26,489 nucleotides of DNA from CAZKUB01 sp964592335 (GCA_964592335.1 CAZQEU010000018.1:1-26489); one strand, 5' to 3'; positions 1 to 7,710 are shown, counted from the first letter of the stretch. Numbers and translations are program-made. The notes: generated by a model from the sequence alone, not told the origin.

Positions 1-377
1 TAAGCATCGCTCAATTAATACCAGATATAACCGGAGTGGTAATTGTTACTACCCCTCAGGATGTAGCACTAATAAGTGTGAGAAAATCAATTAATTTTGT
101 TAAAAAAATGAACCTAAAAATTCTTGGTGTCGTTGAAAACATGAGTGGTTTTACCTGCCCACATTGCAGTAAAAAAGTAGATATCTTCAAAACCGGTGGA
201 GGAAAAAAAGCAGCTAAAGACTTTGATATTCCATATCTTGGTGCAATACCACTTGATCCTGATATTGTTGAAATTGGAGATAGTAAAGAAAAAATCAATT
301 TAAAAGATAAAAACACGATTGAAAGTTATAAAAAATTTGTAGAAAATGTTGAAAAAACAATTGGAGGTGAAAAATAA
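1..377 (+). CDS. Mrp/NBP35-family Fe-S cluster carrier ATPase, C-terminal part (5' end outside window)
   Basis: This is the C-terminal part of a P-loop ATPase of the Mrp/NBP35/ApbC family, which binds and hands on Fe-S clusters in the cytoplasm. The frame is open from the first bases, where SIAQLIPDITG can be read ahead of the first ATG at 36, so the gene starts upstream and the Walker A motif lies outside. Visible family marks are VIVTTPQDVAL, GVVENMSGF, and the CPHC pair right after it, which is the cluster-binding CxxC of this family. The sequence ends with the usual GAIPLDPDIVEIGD stretch. The stop lies two bases before the next start, and the GGAGGTG at 363-369 inside this gene serves that next gene, so the two are probably co-transcribed. 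Family assignment is secure; the client cofactor is unknown. Confidence 0.93.
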   Translation, partial: SIAQLIPDITGVVIVTTPQDVALISVRKSINFVKKMNLKILGVVENMSGFTCPHCSKKVDIFKTGGGKKAAKDFDIPYLGAIPLDPDIVEIGDSKEKINLKDKNTIESYKKFVENVEKTIGGEK

Positions 378-379
378 AT

Positions 380-580
380 ATGCCAGGAGGCGATGGAACA
401 GGACCCGCTGGACAAGGACTCGTAGGAGGTGGCCGTGGTCAGGGTAGAAAAGGATATGGCATGGGCCCGGGCGGAGATTGTATATGCTCAAACTGTGGAC
501 ATAGAGAACCACATCATCCCGCTACACCATGTTATACTATGAAATGTCCTAAATGTGGTGCACCAATGACACGTGCATAA
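380..580 (+). CDS. Small Gly-rich, Cys-rich zinc-ribbon-like protein (DUF5320-like)
   Basis: A 66-residue protein. The first half is glycine-rich and low in complexity (MPGGDGTGPAGQG and GPGG runs). The second half carries a CICSNC segment, a CxxC in MKCPKCG, an extra Cys and several His, which looks like a metal-binding ribbon. Small proteins with the opening MPGGDGTGP are commonly found beside NifX/ORP and Mrp genes in anaerobes, and I take it as a DUF5320-type member. The start is fixed by GGAGGTG at 363-369, ten bases upstream, overlapping the end of the Mrp gene. Its role is unknown. A metal-binding or scaffold function for the cluster proteins next to it is inference. Confidence 0.8.
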   Translation: MPGGDGTGPAGQGLVGGGRGQGRKGYGMGPGGDCICSNCGHREPHHPATPCYTMKCPKCGAPMTRA

Positions 581-639
581 TAATACAAAACTGTTATTAA
601 CACCACTTAATATTAGCATAAAATAAGGGAGAAAATATT

Positions 640-1005
640 ATGAAAATTGCGGTATCATCAACAGGAGATAATTTAGACTCAAGTGTTGACATGCGCTTTG
701 GAAGATGCAAATATTTTATCTTAGTAGACTTAGAAAGCATGGATTTTAAGGCATTATCAAACGAAAGCGTTATGGCATCAGGCGGGGCAGGCATAAAAGC
801 TGCAGAAACCATTGCAAATCAAGACGTAAAAATTGTTCTTACCGGAAACATAGGACCAAATGCACATAGTACGCTTAAAGCAGCAGGAATAAAAGTATTT
901 ACAGGAGCAAATGGCACTATAAAAGATGCAGTAAATAAATACAAGAATAATGAACTTAAAGAAAGTGGCTCAGCAAATGTAGAAAGCCATAGTGGTATGA
1001 GGTGA
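640..1005 (+). CDS. NifX/ORP-family (dinitrogenase Fe-Mo cofactor biosynthesis fold) protein, first copy
   Basis: A 121-residue cytoplasmic protein of the NifX/NifB-C-terminal/ORP fold (RNase H-like, MTH1175 type). Family members bind Fe-S or Mo-containing clusters or their precursors. The visible pattern is the N-terminal MKIAVSSTGDNLDSSVDMRFG, then the SGGAGIKAAE helix, the VKIVLTGNIGPNA strand-turn, and GIKVFTGANGTIKDAV near the end. GGGAG just upstream of the ATG is the ribosome site. No nif genes occur in the window, so nitrogenase cofactor work is not implied. A second paralogue follows seven bases downstream. The real ligand cannot be told from sequence. Confidence 0.9.
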   Translation: MKIAVSSTGDNLDSSVDMRFGRCKYFILVDLESMDFKALSNESVMASGGAGIKAAETIANQDVKIVLTGNIGPNAHSTLKAAGIKVFTGANGTIKDAVNKYKNNELKESGSANVESHSGMR

Positions 1006-1012
1006 AAAAAAT

Positions 1013-1399
1013 ATGAAAGTATGTATACCAACAAATAGCAACAAAGGCCTTGATGACACGGTTGGAGAGCATTTTGGACGTGTACCAACTTATACAATTG
1101 TCGACCTTGATAGTAATGACGTGAAAGTAATTCCAAATACAAGCAATCATATGGGTGGAACAAAAAACCCTCCAGAAATACTAGTAGAACAGGGTGTAAA
1201 TGTAATGATTTGTCAGGGTCTTGGACGACGTGCTATAAGCATGTTTTCTGATTTTGGGATCGATGTATATATAGGTGCTTCGGGCTCAGTAGAAGATGCA
1301 ATAAATGCATATAAAAAAGGTGTTTTACAAAAAGCAGCGGAAGGAGATGCATGCCAACAACATGCCTTCAGAGGACATGGACCACATAGTCATTGCTAA
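1013..1399 (+). CDS. NifX/ORP-family protein, second copy, with His-rich tail
   Basis: A 128-residue paralogue of the preceding gene with the same fold: MKVCIPTNSNKGLDDTVGEHFG at the start, a GGTKNPPEILVEQGV helix, NVMICQGLGRRA, and IDVYIGASGSVEDAINAYKKG. Unlike the first copy it ends in a tail rich in His and Cys (CQQHAF and HGPHSHC), a likely metal-binding extension. The GAGGTG just before the start, at the end of the previous gene, indicates coupled translation. The two copies are diverged enough to have separate roles, perhaps as partners or as carriers of different clusters (inference). Confidence 0.9.
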   Translation: MKVCIPTNSNKGLDDTVGEHFGRVPTYTIVDLDSNDVKVIPNTSNHMGGTKNPPEILVEQGVNVMICQGLGRRAISMFSDFGIDVYIGASGSVEDAINAYKKGVLQKAAEGDACQQHAFRGHGPHSHC

Positions 1400-1416
1400 A
1401 TAAAAGTGAAATTATT

Positions 1417-2280
1417 ATGAAAGTACATCTTGATTGTATCCCATGTTTTTTAAAACAATCCCTTGAAGCAGCTAGAATGGCAACAGATGATGAAGAAATA
1501 CATGAGCATGTAATAAAAGAAGTGTTAAAACATCTTGAAAACATTGATTTTAGAAAAACTCCTCCAGAGCTATCCAGAGAAGTCCACAGACTTATAAGAA
1601 ATATCACAAATAATGATGACCCATATAAAAAAGTCAAGAACGAGTCAAATCATAAGATAGAAAAGATATATGATTATCTAAAAGAAAAAATAGATGAATC
1701 AGATGACCCTCTTATTACATCAATCAAACTTGCAATAGTTGGAAACGTAATTGATTTTGGAACGATGAATCGTTTCAACATAGATGAGATGATAGAACAT
1801 GCTCTCAAAAGAGAGTTTGATGACAAGGATTATCCTGTTTTTAGAGAAGAACTAAAAAAAGCAGAAAATATACTGTATCTGGCAGATAACACTGGTGAGA
1901 TATTTTTTGATAAACTTTTACTAGAAAAACTAAAACAAATGGGTAAAAAAATAACCTTTGTTGTAAAACAAAACCCGATAATAAACGATGCATTAAAAGA
2001 AGATGCAGAATATTCAGATATAGACAAAATCGCAGAGATTGCAACCTGTGATATGGGACAGAGGATATCTACACCAGGGGTAGTTATGAAATATGCATCA
2101 GATGAGTTTAGAAAAAAATTCAAAGAGGCAGATATGATAATTTCAAAAGGACAAGGAAATTATGAAGGATTAAGCGATACAAACAGGAGAGTTTTTTTCC
2201 TGCTTGTAGCAAAATGCCCACTTGTAGCAAGAGATATCAGATCAGATGTTGGAAAATTGATCCTCAAGGTGAATAAATGA
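1417..2280 (+). CDS. DUF89 / ARMT1-like metal-dependent phosphatase
   Basis: A 287-residue protein of the DUF89 family, whose studied members are Co/Mn/Ni-dependent phosphatases that clear damaged phosphometabolites. The N-terminal CIPC (Cys7, Cys10) is typical of the prokaryotic stand-alone subfamily. The metal and phosphate site is represented by LADNTGEI (Asp157, Asn158, Glu161) and by the later ISKGQGNYEGL loop. The start is set at the ATG giving MKVHLDCIPC. An earlier TTG at 1393 would add eight residues and overlap the previous gene, which is less likely. The stop overlaps the next ATG as ATGA, so the gene is coupled to the MinD-like ATPase. A housekeeping role for a cofactor intermediate in this locus is inference. 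Confidence 0.88.
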   Translation: MKVHLDCIPCFLKQSLEAARMATDDEEIHEHVIKEVLKHLENIDFRKTPPELSREVHRLIRNITNNDDPYKKVKNESNHKIEKIYDYLKEKIDESDDPLITSIKLAIVGNVIDFGTMNRFNIDEMIEHALKREFDDKDYPVFREELKKAENILYLADNTGEIFFDKLLLEKLKQMGKKITFVVKQNPIINDALKEDAEYSDIDKIAEIATCDMGQRISTPGVVMKYASDEFRKKFKEADMIISKGQGNYEGLSDTNRRVFFLLVAKCPLVARDIRSDVGKLILKVNK

Positions 2281-3128
2281 TAATCTCCGTTGGAAGCGGC
2301 AAGGGTGGAACAGGTAAGACCACTGTTTCAACAAACCTTGCTTTAAGTCTAAAAAATGTTCAGTTTTTGGATTGTGATGTTGAGGAGCCTGACTCCAATA
2401 TTTTTTTAAAAACAGATATATTTGAAACAAAGAATGTCAACGTTTTAATCCCTGAAATTGATAAAAAAAAATGTACTTTTTGTGGGAAATGCTCAGAGTT
2501 CTGCAGATACAACGCACTAGCAGTTCTTAAAAAAGATGTGCTGGTTTTTCCAGAGCTTTGTCATTCCTGTGGCGGCTGTGATCTAGTCTGCCCTGTAAAA
2601 GCAATAAAATACAAGGTAAGACAAATTGGAAAAATAGAACATGGAAAAAAACAAGATATAGATTTTTACCAAGGACTGTTAAACGTTGGAGAAGCACAAG
2701 CAATACCCGTACTTAAAAATTTGAAGAAAAGAATTGATGAAAACAAAAACGTAATTCTTGATGCACCACCCGGTACTGCCTGTCCATTTGTTGAAACCGT
2801 GGAACAATCTGATTATTGTATACTTGTAACAGAGCCAACACCTTTTGGTCTTAATGATCTAAAAATAGCAGTGGATACAGTAAGACTACTTGGCGTTCCA
2901 TTTGGAGTTATAATAAACCGGGATGGTGTAGGAGACAACAGCGTGGAGATGTATCTTCACCATGAAAAAATACCTGTTCTTGCAAAGATACCGCAGAGCA
3001 CAGAAATCGCTGAACTGTATTCAAATGGAAACTGTTTTGTAGAAAAATTTGGGGAATGGAAAAACAGGTTTAAAGAAATCTTCGAAGAAATCTCTGAGGA
3101 GGTGGAAAAACGAAAGAACTCACAGTGA
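2277..3128 (+). CDS. MinD-superfamily P-loop ATPase with inserted ferredoxin domain, first of a pair
   Basis: A 283-residue ATPase of the COG1149 type: a MinD/Mrp-like P-loop domain into which a two-cluster ferredoxin is inserted. The deviant Walker A GKGGTGKTT spans residues 8-16. The ferredoxin follows at about 62-110, with Cys66/69/72/76 and Cys95/98/101/105, enough for two [4Fe-4S] clusters. The Walker B-type segment is NVILDAPPGTACP. The protein ends with the usual IPQSTEIAELYSNG region. Such ATPases occur as tandem pairs, and related pairs in the Desulfovibrio Orp complex accompany the ORP protein. It probably pairs with the next gene to couple ATP hydrolysis to cluster loading or electron transfer (inference). 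Confidence 0.92.
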   Translation: MIISVGSGKGGTGKTTVSTNLALSLKNVQFLDCDVEEPDSNIFLKTDIFETKNVNVLIPEIDKKKCTFCGKCSEFCRYNALAVLKKDVLVFPELCHSCGGCDLVCPVKAIKYKVRQIGKIEHGKKQDIDFYQGLLNVGEAQAIPVLKNLKKRIDENKNVILDAPPGTACPFVETVEQSDYCILVTEPTPFGLNDLKIAVDTVRLLGVPFGVIINRDGVGDNSVEMYLHHEKIPVLAKIPQSTEIAELYSNGNCFVEKFGEWKNRFKEIFEEISEEVEKRKNSQ

Positions 3129-3970
3129 TAAGTGGTAAAGGAGGGACTGGTAAAACTAGTATCACAGCTGCTTTTGCATCACTTGCAGAAAACTCTGTTT
3201 TTGCTGACTGTGATGTTGATGCCGCTGATCTTCACCTTATTTTAAACCCTGAGATTAAAAAAACAATGGGTTTTCATGGACTTCAACTAGCAAAAATAGA
3301 CTCTGATAAGTGCATAGAATGCAATAGATGCGTAGAAAACTGTAGATTCGAAGCAATAAATGAGAGGATAATAGTTCAAAAAACACTTTGTGAAGGATGC
3401 GGAGTATGCGAATATGTTTGCCCTGTAGATGCAATTGAAATGGATGATCGTGAATCTGGTTTTTCATATGTTTCAGATACACGCTTTGGTCCAATGTCAC
3501 ATGCTGTTTTAAAAACAGCAGAAGAAGCATCAGGAAAACTAGTAACAGTTGTCCGTGAAAACGCAAAAAAAATAGCAGAAGAAAAGAAAAAAGAATTGAT
3601 AATAATAGATGGACCACCAGGCATTGGATGCCCCGTGATCTCTGCAATTACAGGAGTAGACTTGGTTTTAATTGTAACAGAGCCCACTCTTTCAGGTATG
3701 AGCGATCTGCAAAGAATTATCGATGTTGCAAAACATTTCAAAATACCTGCACTTGTATGTATCAACAAGTTTGATATAAACAAACAAAACACAAGAAAAA
3801 TACAGGAATACTGTAGTAAAAAAAATGTTGAAGTAGTAGGAAAGATTCCTTATGACACAATTATTACAAAAGCTTTGATTGAGGAAAAAAACATTATTGA
3901 ATATGATAAAGAATCAATTATATCAAAAGAAATAGTTAAGATGTGGGAAAAAACAAAACAAAAAATATAG
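3110..3970 (+). CDS. MinD-superfamily P-loop ATPase with inserted ferredoxin domain, second of a pair
   Basis: Paralogue of the preceding gene, about 286 residues. It has the Walker A GKGGTGKTS, a two-cluster ferredoxin insert (CIECNRCVENC and CEGCGVCEYVC), then LIIIDGPPGIGCP and LIVTEPTLSGMSDL. The start is unusual. The first ordinary start is GTG at 3125, in a GTGA overlap with the previous stop, but that leaves only two residues before SGKGG and deletes the first beta strand. A strong AGGAGGTG at 3097-3104 sits five bases before ACG at 3110, which would give MKELTVISGKGG, the usual family N terminus. I therefore place the start at ACG; GTG 3125 is the alternative. The function is shared with the partner ATPase. 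Confidence 0.88.
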   Translation, partial: TKELTVISGKGGTGKTSITAAFASLAENSVFADCDVDAADLHLILNPEIKKTMGFHGLQLAKIDSDKCIECNRCVENCRFEAINERIIVQKTLCEGCGVCEYVCPVDAIEMDDRESGFSYVSDTRFGPMSHAVLKTAEEASGKLVTVVRENAKKIAEEKKKELIIIDGPPGIGCPVISAITGVDLVLIVTEPTLSGMSDLQRIIDVAKHFKIPALVCINKFDINKQNTRKIQEYCSKKNVEVVGKIPYDTIITKALIEEKNIIEYDKESIISKEIVKMWEKTKQKI

Positions 3971-3979
3971 GTGTTATTT

Positions 3980-4321
3980 ATGAAACATGTACATTATACA
4001 GATGTAGAACTTGAAACACCTTCGGAGAAAGGTGTAAAAGACACTAAACTAAGATGGTTAATAAGTAAAAAAGATGGTGCAGATAATTTTGCAATGAGAC
4101 TTTTTGAAGTACAACCCGGGGGAAATACTCCTCTGCATCAACATGATTGGGAGCATGAAGTATTTATTCTTGAAGGAAATGGGGAAGCAAAAAACAAAGA
4201 AAAAAGCCTGTCATTTAAACCAGGTGATATATTCTTTGTCAAACCCATGGAGTGGCATCAGTTTGTAAACACAGGAGAAAAAAACCTAAAATTCTTGTGT
4301 TTAATACCAATTAAAGATTAG
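3980..4321 (+). CDS. Small single-domain cupin protein
   Basis: A 113-residue single cupin barrel. The metal-binding first motif is PGGNTPLHQHDWEHEVFIL (His53, His55, Glu60) and the second is PMEWHQFVN (His93), so all four usual metal ligands are present. The start is the ATG nine bases after a possible GTG at 3971, because AGGTG lies just upstream at a good distance. It follows the second MinD-like ATPase closely and precedes a thioredoxin. Small cupins act as enzymes, sensors or metal-binding helpers, and the specific role cannot be read from sequence. Confidence 0.88.
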   Translation: MKHVHYTDVELETPSEKGVKDTKLRWLISKKDGADNFAMRLFEVQPGGNTPLHQHDWEHEVFILEGNGEAKNKEKSLSFKPGDIFFVKPMEWHQFVNTGEKNLKFLCLIPIKD

Positions 4322-4328
4322 GTAAAAA

Positions 4329-4697
4329 ATGAAGTTTTTAAAGAAAAAAGAAGAAAAGACTGAAAAACAAGATTTACCTGAGCATATAAAAAAATTAGAA
4401 GACAATAATTTCAATGATTTTATACAAAAATATCCGTTGTGTTTAATTGATTTCTGGGCACCATGGTGCAAACCATGTAGAAACATGACACCACGTATTA
4501 GAAGACTAAATAAACTTTTCAAAGGACAAGTTGCTTTTGGAAAAATAAATATTCAAGATAACAAGAAAACCGCTCAAAAATACAAAGTAATGAGCATACC
4601 AAATATTATAATATTTAAAAATGGAAAAGAAAAAGCTAATTTAACCGGGCTTAAAACCGTGGGAGAAATAAAAAAAATACTTAAAAAAATAGGATGA
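4329..4697 (+). CDS. Thioredoxin-family protein with charged N-terminal extension
   Basis: A 122-residue cytoplasmic thioredoxin-fold protein. The active site is WAPWCKPC (Cys47, Cys50) and the cis-proline is in MSIPNIIIF (Pro91). Both are standard and imply dithiol-disulfide exchange. The first 20 or so residues are a Lys/Glu-rich extension without membrane character. It sits seven bases after the cupin and four bases before the metallo-hydrolase, in the same operon. A thioredoxin reductase (21107-22027) is also in the window and could reduce it, but the two are far apart, so that pairing is inference. Confidence 0.92.
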   Translation: MKFLKKKEEKTEKQDLPEHIKKLEDNNFNDFIQKYPLCLIDFWAPWCKPCRNMTPRIRRLNKLFKGQVAFGKINIQDNKKTAQKYKVMSIPNIIIFKNGKEKANLTGLKTVGEIKKILKKIG

Positions 4698-4701
4698 AAA
4701 T

Positions 4702-5352
4702 ATGAAATTAACCCTATTATATGATAACACTATCTACAATAAAAATAAAGGACTAAAATCAGATTGGGGGTTTTCATGTCTAGTTGAAACAAAAAAAGAC
4801 ATTATTTTATTTGATACTGGTGCAAAAGGAGATATTTTATTAAACAACATAAAAAAACTTAAAATAAATCCTGAAAAAATCACAAAAATTGTTATTTCTC
4901 ATGAACACTGGGATCACAACGGCGGATTAAAAAAAATAGATTCATTCTTACAAAAAGATGTTGAGCTGTATAGATTTGAAAAAAATAAAACAAAAAATAC
5001 AGGATTAACTTGTGTAAATGATCAAATAAAAATTACTGAAAATGTTTTTTCTACAGGTAGATTAAAAGGCAAACCTGTTGATGAACAAAGCTTAGTTTTA
5101 AAAGCAAAAAAAGGGTGGTACATACTTACGGGATGTTCTCATCCTGGTGTAAAAAACATAATAGAAAAATCAGAAGAACATGGTAAAATTAAAGGAATAA
5201 TAGGTGGACTACATGGTTTCTCTGATTTTGATCTTTTAAAAGATTTTGATTTAATATGTCCGACTCACTGTACAAAACACAAAAAAGAAATCAACTTATT
5301 ATACCCTAAAAAAATAATCATAGGTGGAGTAGGAAAAACAATTAATTTATAG
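4702..5352 (+). CDS. Metallo-beta-lactamase-fold hydrolase (COG1237 / MJ0301-like)
   Basis: A 216-residue metallo-beta-lactamase-fold protein. The dinuclear metal motif is VISHEHWDHNGG (His67, His69, Asp71, His72). Further ligands are in LTGCSHPGVKN and ICPTHCTKH near the end. The opening LLYDNTIYNKNKG and the order of motifs match COG1237, a family often annotated as dihydropterin-ribofuranosyl-aminobenzene phosphate synthase after MJ0301. That name rests on thin evidence, so I call it only by family. It is the last gene of the left plus-strand cluster and runs into a T-tract terminator. Confidence 0.87.
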   Translation: MKLTLLYDNTIYNKNKGLKSDWGFSCLVETKKDIILFDTGAKGDILLNNIKKLKINPEKITKIVISHEHWDHNGGLKKIDSFLQKDVELYRFEKNKTKNTGLTCVNDQIKITENVFSTGRLKGKPVDEQSLVLKAKKGWYILTGCSHPGVKNIIEKSEEHGKIKGIIGGLHGFSDFDLLKDFDLICPTHCTKHKKEINLLYPKKIIIGGVGKTINL

Positions 5353-5367
5353 TTTTTTAAAAAAAAA
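5353..5367. terminator. Bidirectional T-tract terminator between convergent genes
   Basis: The 15 bases between the two convergent stop codons are six T followed by nine A. Read on each strand this gives a T-rich tract directly after the stop, which is what archaeal RNA polymerase uses to terminate. There is no long stem. Confidence 0.55.
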
Positions 5368-5979
5368 TTATGGTTTCCACATGGGCTTGCCAAGTGGAAA
5401 TACTGTTTTACCAGCCATTGTATTAATTAAAATTGCTGCTGATGCATAAAATGATAGTGCTGATGTTATCATAAGAAAGATTCCTGCGGGAAAAGCAGAT
5501 GTTCCTGATAGATAATGTGGTATCAATGCAATAACTGCTAGATCTACTGCGATGAGTATTGAAAACAATACCTTGTTTGTCATAAGTGATGCTATTGTTG
5601 CTATAAGACTGAAGAAGAGTATTGCAATTAGGCCATATCCATAATGATCGATGACAAAATCTTCACCACCAAATATTGAGATTAACAGAGTTAGTGCTAT
5701 TGCATACATAGTCATTGCATATGTTCCAAATACTGTTGCACCAAAAACATTGTTTCTTTTAAACTCCATTAGACTTGCAATTAGTTGCGCGGTTGCACCA
5801 AACATGAGGACCCAGGGTATCATAAGGGATTTTGACCCAGATGTCAAGCCAAGATCTCCTGCACCAATTACAAGTGCTGCAACAGCAAGTCCGATAAGAC
5901 CAAGTGCCGCAGGTTCTGCAACATTTATAGATACTGGTTTTACTAATAATTTATCATTTGTTGATTTTTTTTCAGCCAT
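5368..5979 (-). CDS. satP: GPR1/FUN34/YaaH (SatP)-type acetate/succinate transporter
   Basis: A 203-residue integral membrane protein with six predicted helices and short loops. The family signature near the N terminus appears as AEPAALGLIGLAVAAL, a variant of the NPAPLGL motif of the AceTr family. These proteins move acetate, succinate or related acids across the cytoplasmic membrane, and a fermenting archaeon could use one to release acetate (inference). GGAG lies about ten bases before the ATG. It is expressed alone or after the radical SAM gene upstream, from which it is separated by 84 bases of A+T-rich sequence. Substrate cannot be set from sequence. Confidence 0.88.
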   Translation of the reverse strand: MAEKKSTNDKLLVKPVSINVAEPAALGLIGLAVAALVIGAGDLGLTSGSKSLMIPWVLMFGATAQLIASLMEFKRNNVFGATVFGTYAMTMYAIALTLLISIFGGEDFVIDHYGYGLIAILFFSLIATIASLMTNKVLFSILIAVDLAVIALIPHYLSGTSAFPAGIFLMITSALSFYASAAILINTMAGKTVFPLGKPMWKP

Positions 5980-6063
5980 TTTTTAAATCTCCAAATTTTT
6001 TTTTCCTTGAATACTCCAGGCTATTAAAATGTTGTTCTTTTATTTTAATAAAAATTAAAGGAA

Positions 6064-7587
6064 TTAGGTTAAAGGTACATCTTTTCTCAAGTCATCCTTC
6101 ATTTTCTTACCTGTTTTTTCTTCCCATTCTTTTATTGGTAGGGAATGTTTTTCACGTATTTTATCACCTATTCCCAGGCCGTTATATGCACAAAATGGTA
6201 CTATTCCTTCTTTGGTTGCGTAGTGTATCACACAACGCTCCAGTCGATCAACATTTAAGTTGAATGCATCTTGGAACCACATGCTTCCTATAAATATAGA
6301 TTTATAATGAAATGAGCGTAGTCCATCGTAGCTGCCGCCTATTACTGCATCTTTTAGTATTTTTTTAAGATCAAAGCCTTTTGGTGCTTTGCTGTAGTCT
6401 ACAAAACTATCGATGTGTTTCCAGAAAGCAGATACTACTCTAACTCTTTTAAGAGGTCCTTTAATCTCGCTTTCTTTGTCGATAAATTCAAAAAAACGCT
6501 CAACATCTATAAAACGAGTTATCGGTATTACTTCTCCATCTTCATAAAACACGTATGTTGCACCCCCGCAACCGGGATGTGCAGTAAATTCTACCTGTGT
6601 TTCTTTTTTTAGCATTTCAATCAGCTTTGATATGGGAAATACAAAAGGTACAGGGTAGAAATCTTCTCTGCTGATATCTCCATTGAATTCTTTTTCGATT
6701 TCTTCCATCATACGTACGTAGTCTACACGTTGTTTCTCTCTTTTTTCGTCCTTAAGTTTTGTTACACGCCCGCAGAAGCTGATTGGTTGGAAGTTTACTC
6801 CTCTTATTATATCCATGTTCTCAAGTGCGAAACGTATTATCTTACCTGTTTCATGTATGTTTTTACCACCTATGAGACAGGGCACTAGAACGCATTTGAG
6901 GTTTGCTTTCCTTAGGTTTTCTATTGCTTGCTTGTTTTTTTCAATCCAAGGATTGGTCTTTTTTGTTACACCATCAAAGCTCATATAGATTGTGTTTACA
7001 TTTGCATCTTTTAGTTTTTGACAGTATTCAACGCTATCTGCTAGTTTTATACCATTTGTGTTTACTTGTATATGTGAAAAACCTAGATCATTTGCTGCAT
7101 TAACTATATCTAATAGATCTTCTCTTATTGTTGGTTCTCCACCGGTTATCTGTATTGCTTTTGAGCCCATTGGTCTTTCGTTTCTAGCCATGATCATTAG
7201 TTCTTTTAGTTCTTCAAGAGTTGGTTCATATACTCGTCCTGATGCTCCTGCGTTCATAAAGCAGTAGCTACAACGTAGATCACATCGGTTTGTAACAAGT
7301 AGGTTAGTTAGAACACTTTGTGATTTATGCATATCATAAAGTGCTGGTTCATCAAAAATCTTGGTTTTTACATCAGGTGAATCTATACCTGTTACCTTGT
7401 ATTTAATCCATTTTTTGTATAGTTTTGCATCTGAGAAATAGATATCTTTGAACTCTCCATGTTTAGGGCATTTTTTGGTGATGTAGACTTTCCCTTTATC
7501 TTCAACGATTTTTGCATCTATTTTGTTTATCTTTCCTTCCTGATAACATGCAGGACATACAGAGCTTGTTTTTTCTAATTCTTTCAT
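6064..7587 (-). CDS. tes: Radical SAM tetraether lipid synthase (Tes, MJ0619-like)
   Basis: A 507-residue radical SAM enzyme closely matching MJ0619 in length and layout. MJ0619 is the tetraether lipid synthase that joins two diether lipid tails through an sp3 carbon-carbon bond to make GDGT membrane lipids. The N terminus has Cys pairs (CPACYQEG at 11-14 and a later CPKHGEF at 40), as in that family. The radical SAM cluster motif CDLRCSYC is at Cys102/106/109, followed by the SAM-binding TGGEPTIRED. Later Cys residues (PGCGG and MERCVIHY-like positions) may hold the extra clusters reported for Tes. The ATG follows GGATGG. It faces hypC divergently. This supports a tetraether-making archaeon, though exact product specificity needs chemistry. 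Confidence 0.88.
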   Translation of the reverse strand: MKELEKTSSVCPACYQEGKINKIDAKIVEDKGKVYITKKCPKHGEFKDIYFSDAKLYKKWIKYKVTGIDSPDVKTKIFDEPALYDMHKSQSVLTNLLVTNRCDLRCSYCFMNAGASGRVYEPTLEELKELMIMARNERPMGSKAIQITGGEPTIREDLLDIVNAANDLGFSHIQVNTNGIKLADSVEYCQKLKDANVNTIYMSFDGVTKKTNPWIEKNKQAIENLRKANLKCVLVPCLIGGKNIHETGKIIRFALENMDIIRGVNFQPISFCGRVTKLKDEKREKQRVDYVRMMEEIEKEFNGDISREDFYPVPFVFPISKLIEMLKKETQVEFTAHPGCGGATYVFYEDGEVIPITRFIDVERFFEFIDKESEIKGPLKRVRVVSAFWKHIDSFVDYSKAPKGFDLKKILKDAVIGGSYDGLRSFHYKSIFIGSMWFQDAFNLNVDRLERCVIHYATKEGIVPFCAYNGLGIGDKIREKHSLPIKEWEEKTGKKMKDDLRKDVPLT

Positions 7588-7677
7588 AAAGCCATCCGAC
7601 CTTTTAAGATAGTCTTTTGATTTTGAAGGTCATAATAAATTATTCTATTTAGCTATTTCTATTAAATCGTGGAATAG

Positions 7678-7690
7678 TTTTAAATTATAT
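7678..7690 (+). promoter_or_regulatory. Possible TATA box for hypCD
   Basis: TTTTAAATTATAT is centred about 28 bases before the GTG of hypC. That is the distance expected if transcription begins at or very near the start codon. No ribosome site is visible before hypC, which fits a leaderless message. Confidence 0.4.
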
Positions 7691-7710
7691 GATTTTATAA
7701 GCAGTTTTCC

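Noticed and set aside
819..1163. 114-codon antisense frame over the NifX genes
   Set aside because: It lies opposite two clear genes, has low-complexity Leu/Tyr/Phe-rich translation and no ribosome site.
640..1399. Nitrogenase cofactor genes
   Set aside because: The NifX fold is shared by many non-nitrogenase proteins, and no nifHDKENB gene is present.
1393..1416. TTG start for the DUF89 gene
   Set aside because: It overlaps the NifX stop and adds eight residues before the conserved MKVHLDCIPC; the ATG with a short purine-rich site fits better.
4702..5352. Naming the MBL-fold gene as a defined methanopterin biosynthesis enzyme
   Set aside because: The product name used for this family derives from one weakly supported annotation; only the fold and metal site are supported.
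5958..6263. 101-codon plus-strand frame at the 3' end of tes
   Set aside because: It is antisense to conserved tes codons, and its hydrophobic translation arises from the reverse of an A/T-rich gene.
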